A stretch of 37,039 nucleotides of DNA from CAYGGE01 sp966250865. Its GTDB lineage: Bacteria > Patescibacteriota > UBA1384 > CAYGGE01. Location: positions 1 through 37,039 of the forward strand of contig CBINIT010000007.1 of NCBI GenBank assembly GCA_966250865.1, read 5' to 3'. This document shows, one piece after another, positions 24,101-30,808 of this stretch (positions are counted from its first letter, which is position 1; each line of letters starts with the position of its first letter). Under the pieces are notes generated by a model. The model saw only the letters and a list, made by a program, of their open reading frames with translations, was not told where the DNA came from and did no database searches. The translations under genes and the position numbers were made by a program.

Positions 24101-24419
24101 GCTTACGCATATTAGCGGCGGCTGAATCGGTGAAGGTCAAGGCTAAGATATTTCGCGGATTCATTTGAGTGGTCCGCAAGATGTTGGCGATGCGCAAGGT
24201 CAGGATCTGCGTTTTGCCACTGCCTGGTCCTGCGATGACCATAACCGGACCCTCGATGGTATCGACCGCCTCTTTTTGTTCGGTATTTAATTGGTTGTAG
24301 AGATCAGAAAAAGCGACTTTGTCGTTCCTGACCGGTTCGACGATAGTCGAAACAGGATCGGGAATCTCGATTGAAGGTGCTTGGATAACGGGTTGTTGGT
24401 CTGTAGTTTGTTCGGCCAT
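21192..24419 (-). CDS. UvrD/PcrA-like helicase with C-terminal RecB-type nuclease domain
   Basis: The 1075-aa superfamily 1A helicase is likely for DNA repair or recombination. Helicase motifs in order: LNTEQKEAV (Q motif), VIAGPGSGKT (Walker A, residues 61-70), LALTFTDSAAANM, ILVDEYQDTNSAQN (Walker B), GDDKQSIFRFQGA, RNYRSNQTIL, LMTAHKAKGLEFEHVF and RLFYVALTRAKQCL. The C-terminal part has CPKGYLYKNLLRIP, GKLDKLELLD and RIIDYKTG, the D...DxK core of a PD-(D/E)XK nuclease. AddB/RecB-type domains often hold an iron-sulphur cluster with four Cys. Here the protein ends CEFCDI, so with CPKGY only three are visible. Two segments (about residues 17-35 and 400-434) come from an inserted palindromic repeat. 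The -10 box lies nine bases from the ATG. Confidence 0.94.
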   Translation of the reverse strand: MAEQTTDQQPVIQAPSIEIPDPVSTIVEPVRNDKVAFSDLYNQLNTEQKEAVDTIEGPVMVIAGPGSGKTQILTLRIANILRTTQMNPRNILALTFTDSAAANMRKRLVSVIGPAAYGVGIYTFHGFANSIIAEFPYKFQFARELEQIDEIEQIEIIEKLIDSLELQDLRPPRAPYHYTSEIIGRIGDLKNENISPQDLTKITTGEIDRLQNDPESIHEKGAHKGKMKAAVVDEIKQLEKCRELAMIYAAYQQKLLEKGLYDYADMILFVVKQLEEDAELKAYYQERFQYILVDEYQDTNSAQNRLVELVADFFESPNLFVVGDDKQSIFRFQGASMANMLAFYRKYPEMRVISLQRNYRSNQTILDVSHKVIEQATERITRHIDGISDELIASNPRFTPSSLTGSDSALDRGSVVLQSDSIPDQDTTPPVRNDNVVTPVSLTVFSSQETEQYWIAQKIKQLIEQGSVPEEIAIIYKENREADAFADLLGRLNIAFSLERGSNVLVDTDIRRILTMLRAIADPLDSRAVFEFLHYDFTDIDKLDLLRLTAYRAVNRATLIETLDAISQGAAEIKLDNTEAVTSRYQQLAAWRVASANSSMPEFIEAVIRESGLLNQILESSTKIDRLHRLRRFFDEVKKLATKDPLLTLEKLLDYFDLLISNHIQLVPPPLDTGAGEGTIRLMTAHKAKGLEFEHVFLPNLIDKHWGNASRRSSLKLPANLISHINTNKDEKNEDDRRLFYVALTRAKQCLYLSYAKRKNGKELLPSQFLAEIGEEGITRIDTETSEIQAGAHLLTLFSPIEEVQFNEQEAEYLRQLIREQPITPTGLNNYLHCPKGYLYKNLLRIPTAKSASQGYGTAIHAAMQAFFIQHKATKHVPELDYLLQAFRDALTKEILSPVDFEAFLRKGTAVLTHYFEQHLRSVTPTVAVEYAFDPHHIIISSEAGDIYVTGKLDKLELLDGPTNSVRIIDYKTGRARSRNEIEGKTATADEDYKRQLIFYQMLSELDKQFPYKVKETGLAFVDDDERFTTEIFEVTKEEVKDLEELIKTVYAQMLNLEFPHIEDPNRPACEFCDI
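23119..23220 (-). repeat. Palindromic repeat element, copy B, in frame inside the helicase gene
   Basis: 102 bp (34 codons) starting TCATTCCTGAC and ending GTCAAGGATGAC on the plus strand, with ATCCTGATCGGGAATCGA in the middle. It has the same order of blocks as the intergenic copy at 32159-32266 (TCATTCCTGA, CTGATCGGGAATCG, CCACCGA, CGATC, GGAGCGCTA/AGAGCGCTA, GTCAAGGATGAC). Encoded residues include IPDQDTTPPVRNDNVV. It lies in the variable region between helicase motif IV and the E...E...IYKEN part, where insertions are tolerated. Confidence 0.75.
24321..24370 (-). repeat. Palindromic repeat element, partial copy D, in the helicase N-terminus
   Basis: About 50 bp, GTCGTTCCTGAC...CAGGATCGGGAATCTCGA. 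It gives the peptide IPDPVSTIVEPVRNDKV, in the same frame as copy B (IPD...PVRNDxV). It can fold as a long hairpin around TTCGAC/GTCGAA. Confidence 0.65.
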
Positions 24420-24428
24420 AGCTTGATT

Positions 24429-24457
24429 AGTATACCAAACCGGGGCTACAGCTTAAA
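24429..24457 (-). promoter_or_regulatory. Promoter of the helicase gene
   Basis: Minus strand: TTTAAG (24452-24457), 17 bp, TATACT (24429-24434). Only nine bases separate the -10 box from the ATG, so the 5' leader is almost absent. Confidence 0.55.
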
Positions 24458-24472
24458 GCAAGCAAGGGAAAT

Positions 24473-24494
24473 AAAAAAAGAGGCTGATGCCTCC
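24473..24494 (-). terminator. Terminator of the 47-aa membrane protein gene
   Basis: Minus strand: GAGGC-ATCA-GCCTC followed by seven T. Confidence 0.88.
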
Positions 24495-24557
24495 ATAAAA
24501 CTCTAGTCAGTCACGACATGATACTTGTATTGGCTTTTACTAGGTCGATCAGTGAGC

Positions 24558-24701
24558 TTAAGCGACCCAGCGTAAGAGGCAGAGCATGCCGCCTATCGGT
24601 GCGGCCGCGATGAGTAAGGCCACGACCAGGTGGAGTGTGGGTTCCTCGTGGGGTTGCTCTAAGGCTTCCCTTATCGCGTGTCGAGCGTTGAAGCGAGTCA
24701 T
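24558..24701 (-). CDS. 47-aa small membrane protein
   Basis: The 47-codon gene has a strong Shine-Dalgarno (AAGGAGGG) six bases before the ATG. The first 22 residues are charged (MTRFNARHAIREALEQPHEE). Then comes one hydrophobic segment, LHLVVALLIAAAPIGGMLCLL, ending RWVA. With its own leader and terminator it is a complete single-gene unit. I recognise no family. The 5' leader folds into a long hairpin that ends at the Shine-Dalgarno. Confidence 0.68.
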   Translation of the reverse strand: MTRFNARHAIREALEQPHEEPTLHLVVALLIAAAPIGGMLCLLRWVA

Positions 24702-24709
24702 ATGACCCT

Positions 24710-24759
24710 CCTTCGTTATCTTCTTGTAGTCCGTTGTGGGCTACAGCAAGATACGAAGG
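24710..24759 (-). promoter_or_regulatory. Leader hairpin touching the Shine-Dalgarno of the 47-aa gene
   Basis: Minus strand: CCTTCGT-ATCTT-gc-TGTAG, loop, CTACA-AGAAGAT-AACGAAGG. This gives about 17 pairs in three blocks. The last block includes the first half of AAGGAGG, so the fold could lower translation. A weak promoter (TTGACG near 24800) may lie upstream. Confidence 0.6.
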
Positions 24760-24812
24760 AACTTGTCTTTACTCTATCGGTTTATTACCCATACCGTCAA
24801 TAGGCTATTCTT

Positions 24813-26015
24813 CTAATTCACTTCTTCTACCCGATTTTCTAGGGCGATAGTCTCCAGGTCGAGTTCAGGCAAGGCAGGCATAGCAGAGCCAATAATCCCT
24901 TGGAGATCACCACGCATTCCAATCGTATTGTCGATAACTCGATCGATTTGCTTTTCGCGCTTGGCCCAAATCTGGGTGAAGGCCCGTTTTTCTTTGTCGA
25001 GGTCTTCACGCATGGTGGTAAAGGCTTCACGGATCGCATCAACCCGCTGAGTGAAAGCAGGACTGGTCAGATAGTTATACACCACTTCCATTTTTTCATT
25101 CTTGCCGACTACCGATAGTTTAGTTACGGTGATATCGATTAGTGTCATGCGCAGCAACTTGGCCAGGCTAGTGAGACAGTCATAGCGAGTCACGTAGATG
25201 CCTTCTTTGAAACCAAAGGTCGTGATGTCCTGCGGCAGAACACTTGAGATAAGCACTGCCACCTCGGCTTTCTGCGCCCGCTGGTCGTCTTTTAGCTTAC
25301 CGATCCAACCCGGTGACCAGTTCTTGGTGTTCTTTGACTCCCAGATGATGGTCCCACACTCACGGCCGGCGGTATCGCGGACACGCTGGATGACATCGGC
25401 ACCGTTTACGCCTTTGGCTACCGGGACAATCTCGTCATACGGGAATTCTTGTCGGAGTAGCTCTTCAAGCTCAAGCTCCAAGGTTTCTCCTTGCGATTGC
25501 TGTGAGCCTTGCTGCAGCTTCAAACGCAGATCCTCATTCATCTTCATCACTTCAAGAAGCTTCCGCTCCTTTTCAGCGTCTTTTAACCGATGCTCTTCGA
25601 GCATTTGGCTCGCTACCGCTTGGCGGATCTTTTCTCGTTCTTCGTCGAGTTGACGCTGTTTCTCGAGTTCAAAGGTCCGTCGCTCCTCTTCGAGTACATT
25701 TTTCTGCTTACGCAGTTCAAGCTCTGCTAAACGAGCCTCTTCGAGCTTCTTCGTCTTCTCTTCTAGCTCTTCTTTAATGAGTCGGCTTTCTTCTGCTACT
25801 TCAGCTTTAAGTTTCTCATTCGCCTTCTCTTGAGCAACTTTCCAGAGGCGAGCCTTCTCTTGCTGCTGTTCGAGTTCAAGCCGTTTTTTTTCTTCTTCAA
25901 GCTTCTTGGAGAACTCTTGTTCGTACTTTTCTTCAAAACGATGACTTAAGGCATCGTCAGGTGAAAACTGTTGATCACAATGGGGACAGGTAATGAGAAC
26001 TTTCTGATCAGGCAT
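24813..26015 (-). CDS. DUF2130 protein: zinc-ribbon, coiled coil and PD-(D/E)XK-like domain
   Basis: The 400-aa protein starts at MPDQKVLITCPHC; GAGGAGG precedes it. Residues 9-13 form half of a zinc ribbon (C-P-H-C). Residues about 30-185 are a long Glu/Lys/Arg-rich coiled coil. The C-terminal domain has IIWESKNTKNWSPGWIGKLKDDQRAQKAEVAVLIS, the E-x-K part of a restriction-endonuclease-like fold, followed by GIYVTRYDCLTSLAKLLRMTLI. This is the usual layout of the DUF2130 family, whose role is not established; action on nucleic acid is a reasonable guess. It appears monocistronic. Confidence 0.88.
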   Translation of the reverse strand: MPDQKVLITCPHCDQQFSPDDALSHRFEEKYEQEFSKKLEEEKKRLELEQQQEKARLWKVAQEKANEKLKAEVAEESRLIKEELEEKTKKLEEARLAELELRKQKNVLEEERRTFELEKQRQLDEEREKIRQAVASQMLEEHRLKDAEKERKLLEVMKMNEDLRLKLQQGSQQSQGETLELELEELLRQEFPYDEIVPVAKGVNGADVIQRVRDTAGRECGTIIWESKNTKNWSPGWIGKLKDDQRAQKAEVAVLISSVLPQDITTFGFKEGIYVTRYDCLTSLAKLLRMTLIDITVTKLSVVGKNEKMEVVYNYLTSPAFTQRVDAIREAFTTMREDLDKEKRAFTQIWAKREKQIDRVIDNTIGMRGDLQGIIGSAMPALPELDLETIALENRVEEVN

Positions 26016-26093
26016 GTCACTCCTCCTCATAGACCGAGTGTTCGGTTGCTGTTCGTATTGGCTGTAGTCTTCTTACTATACTATAACAAGACA

Positions 26094-26126
26094 GTCAAAG
26101 TCACGATCATAAATCGTGACTTTGAC
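26094..26126. repeat. Perfect 14-bp inverted repeat
   Basis: GTCAAAGTCACGAT, loop CATAA, ATCGTGACTTTGAC. It has no T tract. A further GACGCTC-GCA-GAGCGTC hairpin lies at about 26160-26176. Both are between the DUF2130 start and the small RNA. Confidence 0.85.
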
Positions 26127-26227
26127 GCTGTAAGGCGCGGAGCGCGTTCAAAGCGTTTCGACGCTCGCAGAGCGTCATATCTTGGTCATACTGTCAGTGA
26201 AGAGCCAAGGGCTTGCTTGCGGGCAAC

Positions 26228-26380
26228 AAAAAACCCGTCTTGCGACGGATTCTTTGTTCATTGAGATATGAGGTGCGCTCTTGTCTCCTTACGGATGAAG
26301 AGTGATGACCTACCAGGCATACAGATAAGGAGGGGGAACTCTGCATGATCCTGGTAGATCACTACTCTCCAACTTTCGAA
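26228..26380 (-). ncRNA. Candidate small RNA with anti-Shine-Dalgarno loop and pseudoknot
   Basis: An independent unit has its own consensus promoter (26387-26415) and an intrinsic terminator, CCGTC-GCAA-GACGG then G and six T (26228-26248). Between them the RNA, about 150 nt, folds into one long hairpin. GTGAT (26362-26358) pairs with ATCAC, TACCAGG (26356-26350) with CCTGGTA (26317-26311) and ATGCAGA (26346-26340) with TCTGTAT (26325-26319). The 14-base loop is GTTCCCCCTCCTTA. Loop bases CTCCTTA can pair perfectly with TAAGGAG at 26291-26285 in the 3' part, making a pseudoknot. The loop also equals the anti-Shine-Dalgarno of 16S rRNA, so it could cover mRNA start sites. It is not a family I recognise. 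Confidence 0.62.
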
Positions 26381-26386
26381 GAGATA

Positions 26387-26415
26387 ATTGTAGCAGATAT
26401 AGTGAGATTTGTCAA
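26387..26415 (-). promoter_or_regulatory. Promoter of the small RNA
   Basis: Minus strand: TTGACA (26410-26415), 17 bp, TACAAT (26387-26392). It is one of the two or three best promoters in the window. Confidence 0.85.
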
Positions 26416-26455
26416 TACCCTGACGGCTGGTCAAGGGCTTACCGCTCTGTAGAAC

Positions 26456-26490
26456 AAAAACGGCACAGGGGTTAAGCCTATGCCGTTTTT
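26456..26490 (-). terminator. Terminator after the bactofilin-like gene
   Basis: AAAACGGCATAGG, short loop, CCTGTGCCGTTTTT on the minus strand. It is symmetric enough to act both ways. Confidence 0.88.
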
Positions 26491-26506
26491 AAGGAGTATT
26501 TAGCGC

Positions 26507-27646
26507 TTACTTGTCTTGCATTCGCTCCTTGTACCAAGTGATGAGACCACCGAGCGCAGGAAGGGTGAGGCCAATAAATACGGCCAGTTTGACCCACCAG
26601 CCGAGGATTGGTGTGGCGCTCAAGATGGCAACAGCAATCACACCCAGAAGAAGCGAGAGCCAGAGGCTGTCTTTCTGATTGAGCGCTTCAGCGATAAACG
26701 TACCAGCTGTAATGCTTGCCAAGGTTCCGGCGATCATAAGGAGTGGAACATAGACCATGAGGCCAATAACGCCAATTGGCCAGCCAATGATCGTCATGAA
26801 AGCAATAATGCTAATTGCCGGGATGACAATAAAGCTGACAAGACCTTTGACGAACATGTTACTCCAGTCGGAACGAATGGCTGTCGTCACGAATCCGACC
26901 TTCTTAGCAGCTAGCCATATGAGGAAGGCGCCGAGAACGAGACTGCTCAATATACCCATTGCCCAACCCGCAAGGGCTAACGGGAAGAGGAAGAATGGAA
27001 GCTTGTCTGCCTCGTGGGTGTCTACTTTTGGTTCGGTACGTTCGGTTTTACCGGTTACCGTAACAGTATCAAGACCTTTTGCCTCTTCCTTTGAACCATA
27101 CTTAAGATTGCCAGCGATGGCGCCACCAGTGAAGGTCAGTTTACTTACCTCGCCGTTAAGCGAGCCGCCAATGGTAGCGTTACTCGTGACTTGCTCACCT
27201 GAGACATTGACATCGCCATCGATTGTTCCACTGATGGTCGCTTCGCCCGCGCCAAGGTAGAGATCGCCATGGATCACTGTTCCTTCTTTAATGACGACGT
27301 TGGCACCAGCGGCGAAGACATCGTGACCATATTCACCAGACAGAGTAACGGTACTTCCAGCTACAAAGGCATTGTAACCAGCGCCTTTATCTACGGTTAC
27401 GGTGCTTCCGGCGGCAAAGACACTTCTTTCAGGACGATTACTAATCGCGACCGTACTGCCGGCGGTGAAGAGTTCACCAAAAACCGGTGCGCTGATACTG
27501 ACATTTTGCCCAGCCGCAAAGACGTCGTCCCGTACTTCCTTAGTAACTGCCGGGCTAGTACCTTCAGAAAAAACCGCAGCCTGTGCCGGTACACTAAAAA
27601 AGAGTGAACCAACGACGGCCAACGAGAGAACAAGCCGTTTGACCAT
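26507..27646 (-). CDS. Bactofilin-like (polymer-forming) secreted/membrane protein
   Basis: The 379-aa protein has a signal peptide (residues 1-23, cleavage likely after PAQA). It continues as a right-handed beta-helix of repeating turns: VFAAGQNVSISAPV, ELFTAGSTVAISN, SVFAAGSTVTVDK, AFVAGSTVTLSGE, VFAAGANVVIKEG and so on through GGSLNGEVSKLTFTGG. This resembles bactofilin/polymer-forming domains but faces outward. Residues 215-375 hold four or five membrane segments, ending with a short charged tail. Such proteins may form a scaffold in the envelope; the exact role is not known. It has its own promoter and terminator. Start ATG with AAAGGAG. Confidence 0.82.
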   Translation of the reverse strand: MVKRLVLSLAVVGSLFFSVPAQAAVFSEGTSPAVTKEVRDDVFAAGQNVSISAPVFGELFTAGSTVAISNRPERSVFAAGSTVTVDKGAGYNAFVAGSTVTLSGEYGHDVFAAGANVVIKEGTVIHGDLYLGAGEATISGTIDGDVNVSGEQVTSNATIGGSLNGEVSKLTFTGGAIAGNLKYGSKEEAKGLDTVTVTGKTERTEPKVDTHEADKLPFFLFPLALAGWAMGILSSLVLGAFLIWLAAKKVGFVTTAIRSDWSNMFVKGLVSFIVIPAISIIAFMTIIGWPIGVIGLMVYVPLLMIAGTLASITAGTFIAEALNQKDSLWLSLLLGVIAVAILSATPILGWWVKLAVFIGLTLPALGGLITWYKERMQDK

Positions 27647-27685
27647 GAGAGCTCCTTTAGGGAGAGCTTACTTGATAAGGAAATA

Positions 27686-27713
27686 ATCGTATCATACCTA
27701 GGTGAGCTGTCAA
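27686..27713 (-). promoter_or_regulatory. Promoter of the bactofilin-like gene
   Basis: Minus strand: TTGACA (27708-27713), 16 bp, TACGAT (27686-27691). Confidence 0.7.
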
Positions 27714-27729
27714 TTGCACGAGTAACTGT

Positions 27730-29274
27730 TTACGAAGTACTTGATTTGAGCAGCGACTTTCCTGTCATGTTGGTGGGGACGGCCAGACCAAACAACTCAA
27801 GGATGGTTGGTGCAACGTCTTTAAGACCACCGTCGGAACGGAGAGTTCGATTATTTAGGTTCTGGTTGATTAGGATAAATGGTACTGGGTTGGTGGTGTG
27901 CGAGGTTTTTGGTTCACCTGTTTCAGGGTCAACCATAAGCTCCGCGTTGCCGTGATCGGCAGTGACGATGATGGTTCCGCCTGCTTCTTGTACTGCCGTG
28001 ACTAAGCGGCCAAGCTCTCGGTCAACTGTTTCAACTGCAATTTTGATGGCCGGCTGATCGGCGGTATGGCCAACCATATCGGCATTGGCAAAGTTGGCGA
28101 AGATAAAGTCATTGGTCGACAATTTTTCGATGGCTGCGTCGGCAATCTCCTTGGCTCGCATCTCAGGAGCTTGGTTGTGGGTTTTTACGTCTTTTCGGCT
28201 GGGCACAAGGACGAACTCCTCGCCTTGGTGTGGCTGTTCAACGCCAACATTTAAGAAGTAGGTGGCGTGGGCGTATTTATCGGTTTCGGCAATATGAACC
28301 TGTTTGAGACCAGCGTCAGCAATAACCGCTGCAAGCGATGTTCCGGGTTTCATGGGGCTGTAGGCAATGGCATTGTGGCAATCAATCCCGTAGTCGGTCA
28401 TGGTCACAAACCGAAGATCCATCGGTCCAACTTGTTCGCCAATCTTTTGAGAGAGCTGTCTGGCTCGGTCGGGTCGGAAATTGGTGAAGATAATCGCATC
28501 GTGTAGCTCGACTTTATGAGTCGTTCCGTCTGGTCGATGGACAACATATGGTTCAATAAGCTCATCGTACTCTTCTTTGGCATAACACTCACTGGCTGTT
28601 TTGGAGGCCGTCTTGCCGATTGGGCAGGCAAGATCTGCAGTACCATACCAGATGGCGTTGAAGGCCTTTTCGGTGCGGTTCCAGTTTTTATCGCGGTCCA
28701 TACTCCAGTAGCGACCGCTCATGGTGGCAATCTCTCCTACGCCAAGTTCCTTTATGAGGTCCTCTAGCTTTGTTAAGGAGTGCTGTCCATCGGTCCGACT
28801 ACAGTCTCGACCATCGAGAAAGACGTGAATAACAACCTTTTTTATGCCGTCATTGGCTGCCGCTTTAAGGGTAGCGAACAAGTGATCTTCGTGACCATGA
28901 ACCCCGCCACAGCTCAAAAGGCCCATGATATGCAGTTGGCTCTTATGTGTTTTGACATGGTCGAAGGCGTTCTGCAAGGCTTTATTTTTCGCGAAGTCGC
29001 CACAGGCAATGTCCTTGTCGATCCGAACCAAGTCTTGGTAGAGAACTGTGCCAGCGCCGATCGTCATGTGACCGACTTCACTATTGCCGATCTGCCCTTC
29101 AGGTAATCCGACTGCCTCACCCGATGCTTTAAGGGTTGTGTAGGGATACGTCTCGACATATCGATCGTAGTTGGGCGTTTGCGCTAGCTCGATACCGTTG
29201 TCTTGTTTGGATTTCCCAACTCCCCAGCCGTCAAGGACAACTAATGCTACTGGGCCTTCCGCTACTTTTTTCAT
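27730..29274 (-). CDS. gpmI: 2,3-bisphosphoglycerate-independent phosphoglycerate mutase
   Basis: This enzyme interconverts 3- and 2-phosphoglycerate with two Mn ions and a phosphoserine. The 514-aa protein is full length. Key parts: VALVVLDGWGVGKS (first metal Asp), GNSEVGHMTIGAG (Ser nucleophile), HVFLDGRDCSRTDGQHSL, SGRYWSMDRDKNWNRTE and TNFRPDRARQL. Near the end are ANADMVGHTAD and VTADHGNAELM, metal ligands. The start is MKKVAEGPVAL with AAAGGAAG; a longer frame to 29316 runs into the repeat and is not used. It follows eno in one operon, so two consecutive steps of lower glycolysis are made together. Confidence 0.97.
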   Translation of the reverse strand: MKKVAEGPVALVVLDGWGVGKSKQDNGIELAQTPNYDRYVETYPYTTLKASGEAVGLPEGQIGNSEVGHMTIGAGTVLYQDLVRIDKDIACGDFAKNKALQNAFDHVKTHKSQLHIMGLLSCGGVHGHEDHLFATLKAAANDGIKKVVIHVFLDGRDCSRTDGQHSLTKLEDLIKELGVGEIATMSGRYWSMDRDKNWNRTEKAFNAIWYGTADLACPIGKTASKTASECYAKEEYDELIEPYVVHRPDGTTHKVELHDAIIFTNFRPDRARQLSQKIGEQVGPMDLRFVTMTDYGIDCHNAIAYSPMKPGTSLAAVIADAGLKQVHIAETDKYAHATYFLNVGVEQPHQGEEFVLVPSRKDVKTHNQAPEMRAKEIADAAIEKLSTNDFIFANFANADMVGHTADQPAIKIAVETVDRELGRLVTAVQEAGGTIIVTADHGNAELMVDPETGEPKTSHTTNPVPFILINQNLNNRTLRSDGGLKDVAPTILELFGLAVPTNMTGKSLLKSSTS

Positions 29275-29289
29275 AGAGCTTCCTTTATT

Positions 29290-29350
29290 CTTCGAGCGTA
29301 GTTGAGAAGCGTCCATAATGGTTCTCGACTACGCTGCCACTGCGCTCGAA
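29290..29350. repeat. Inverted repeat between eno and gpmI
   Basis: TTCGAGCGTAGTTGAGAA (29290-29307) is mirrored by TTCTCGACTACGCT then, after nine bases, GCTCGAA (up to 29350). This is the form of REP-like intergenic palindromes. It could form a hairpin in the eno-gpmI mRNA and adjust the relative levels. Confidence 0.7.
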
Positions 29351-29357
29351 CAATATG

Positions 29358-30644
29358 TTATTTACCGAATATACTTTTCCCTGGGTAAGTTGCTTTCTCA
29401 CCGAGTTCTTCTTCGATGCGGAGAAGCTGATTATATTTGGCGATACGATCGGTTCGAGACAATGAACCAGTCTTGATTTGTCCAGTACCGAGACCGACTG
29501 CTAGGTCGGCAATAGTGGTATCTTCGGTTTCTCCCGATCGATGAGAGATGATGGCGTTGAATCCATTTTCCCTGGCAAGATCAATGGCTTGGATCGTTTC
29601 AGTAACCGTACCAATCTGATTAAGCTTGATCAAGATAGCGTTCCCGGCTTTTTGATCGATACCCTTTTGGAGGAACTTTGTGTTGGTCACGAACAGGTCA
29701 TCGCCGACAATTTGCAATTTATCCCCTAGCTTCTCGGTCATGGTCGTGTAGCCGTCCCAGGCTGATTCATCGAGCGGGTCTTCGATTGACTGAATCGGGT
29801 ACTTCTCACACCATGACTCGTAAAGAACGATCATCTCATCGGCGGTTAGCTGACGCTTTTCACGGGCTAGATCATATTTATCGTCAGCGTAGAGCTCACT
29901 TGAGGCAACGTCTAAAGCCACTACTACGTCATCACCAAAACGATACCCGGCTTCTTTTGTGGCGGTTGCCAAGAGCTCTAAGGCTGCCTCGTTGGCCTTG
30001 AGGCTCGGGGCAAAACCGCCCTCATCTCCGACAGTAGTACTAAAGTCTTGTTTTTTCAATTCCTTCTTGAGTGCACCAAAAATTTCAGCTCCCATGCGTA
30101 GTGCTTCGCTAAATGATTTGGCTCCAACTGGCATGATCATGAATTCTTGTACATCGGTTGACTGGTCGGCGTGTTTGCCACCATTCAAAACATTCATCAT
30201 CGGCACCGGCATCACATAGTCTTTCGGTGCGGTTTTCGAGAGACCGCGGAAGTAGTCATAAAGTGCCTGCTGTCGTGAATTGGCAACGGCTTTAGCGAGC
30301 GCCATCGAGATGCCGAGAATGGCATTCGCACCAAGCTGGCTTTTTGTTGGAGTGCCATCGAGCTGAATAAGGAAGGTATCGATAATGTGCTGCTCTGCTT
30401 CTTTCCCTTCGAGCTCTTTGGCAATGGTATCGTTGACGTTGTGAACCGCCTGCTGGACGCCTTTGCCCTGATAGCGTGTATCGTTATCGCGCAGCTCAAG
30501 TGCCTCATGTGAACCAGTCGAAGCACCTGAAGGAACGGCAGCTCGGCCAAAAGATCCATCGTCAAGTCTCAAGTCGACTTCAATAGTTGGAGTGCCCCGT
30601 GAGTCGAGAATCTCTCGTGCGTGTATCTGTTGAATTTTGGCCAT
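29358..30644 (-). CDS. eno: Enolase
   Basis: Enolase turns 2-phosphoglycerate into phosphoenolpyruvate. The 428-aa protein starts at MAKIQQIHAREILDSRG; AAAGGAAG precedes it. Motifs: GTPTIEVDLRLDDGSFGRAAVPSGASTG, GDEGGFAPSL, VALDVASSEL, SIEDPLDE and VGDDLFVTN, the metal-binding acids. The catalytic Lys lies in ILIKLNQIGTV, and SHRSGETEDTTIADLAVG follows. Usual length, nothing missing. First gene of the operon with gpmI, from a consensus promoter. Confidence 0.98.
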   Translation of the reverse strand: MAKIQQIHAREILDSRGTPTIEVDLRLDDGSFGRAAVPSGASTGSHEALELRDNDTRYQGKGVQQAVHNVNDTIAKELEGKEAEQHIIDTFLIQLDGTPTKSQLGANAILGISMALAKAVANSRQQALYDYFRGLSKTAPKDYVMPVPMMNVLNGGKHADQSTDVQEFMIMPVGAKSFSEALRMGAEIFGALKKELKKQDFSTTVGDEGGFAPSLKANEAALELLATATKEAGYRFGDDVVVALDVASSELYADDKYDLAREKRQLTADEMIVLYESWCEKYPIQSIEDPLDESAWDGYTTMTEKLGDKLQIVGDDLFVTNTKFLQKGIDQKAGNAILIKLNQIGTVTETIQAIDLARENGFNAIISHRSGETEDTTIADLAVGLGTGQIKTGSLSRTDRIAKYNQLLRIEEELGEKATYPGKSIFGK

Positions 30645-30686
30645 GGCTTCCTTTCTTTTTAGAACATACATTTTTAGCCCTGTGTT

Positions 30687-30715
30687 ATTTTACGTAGCTC
30701 CAAAGTGAATGTCAA
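30687..30715 (-). promoter_or_regulatory. Promoter of eno-gpmI
   Basis: Minus strand: TTGACA (30710-30715), 17 bp, TAAAAT (30687-30692). Confidence 0.85.
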
Positions 30716-30740
30716 TTGTTCTCGCTTCATTCTCAAGATA

Positions 30741-30768
30741 TTGCATTACCGGGGCGTAAGATTATACT
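30741..30768 (+). promoter_or_regulatory. Promoter of the DUF1761 gene
   Basis: TTGCAT (30741-30746), 16 bp, TATACT (30763-30768). Confidence 0.6.
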
Positions 30769-30808
30769 TAACCTAAGTAACTAAGCAACTAATCAATGGG
30801 AGGCACAT

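Noticed and set aside
26345..26452. 35-codon plus-strand frame with a strong AAGGAGGGGG and a terminator downstream
   Set aside because: It is exactly antisense to the candidate RNA, which has a far better promoter and terminator on the minus strand. The Shine-Dalgarno is simply the complement of the RNA loop. I see no plus-strand promoter. It remains an alternative if the frame proves conserved.
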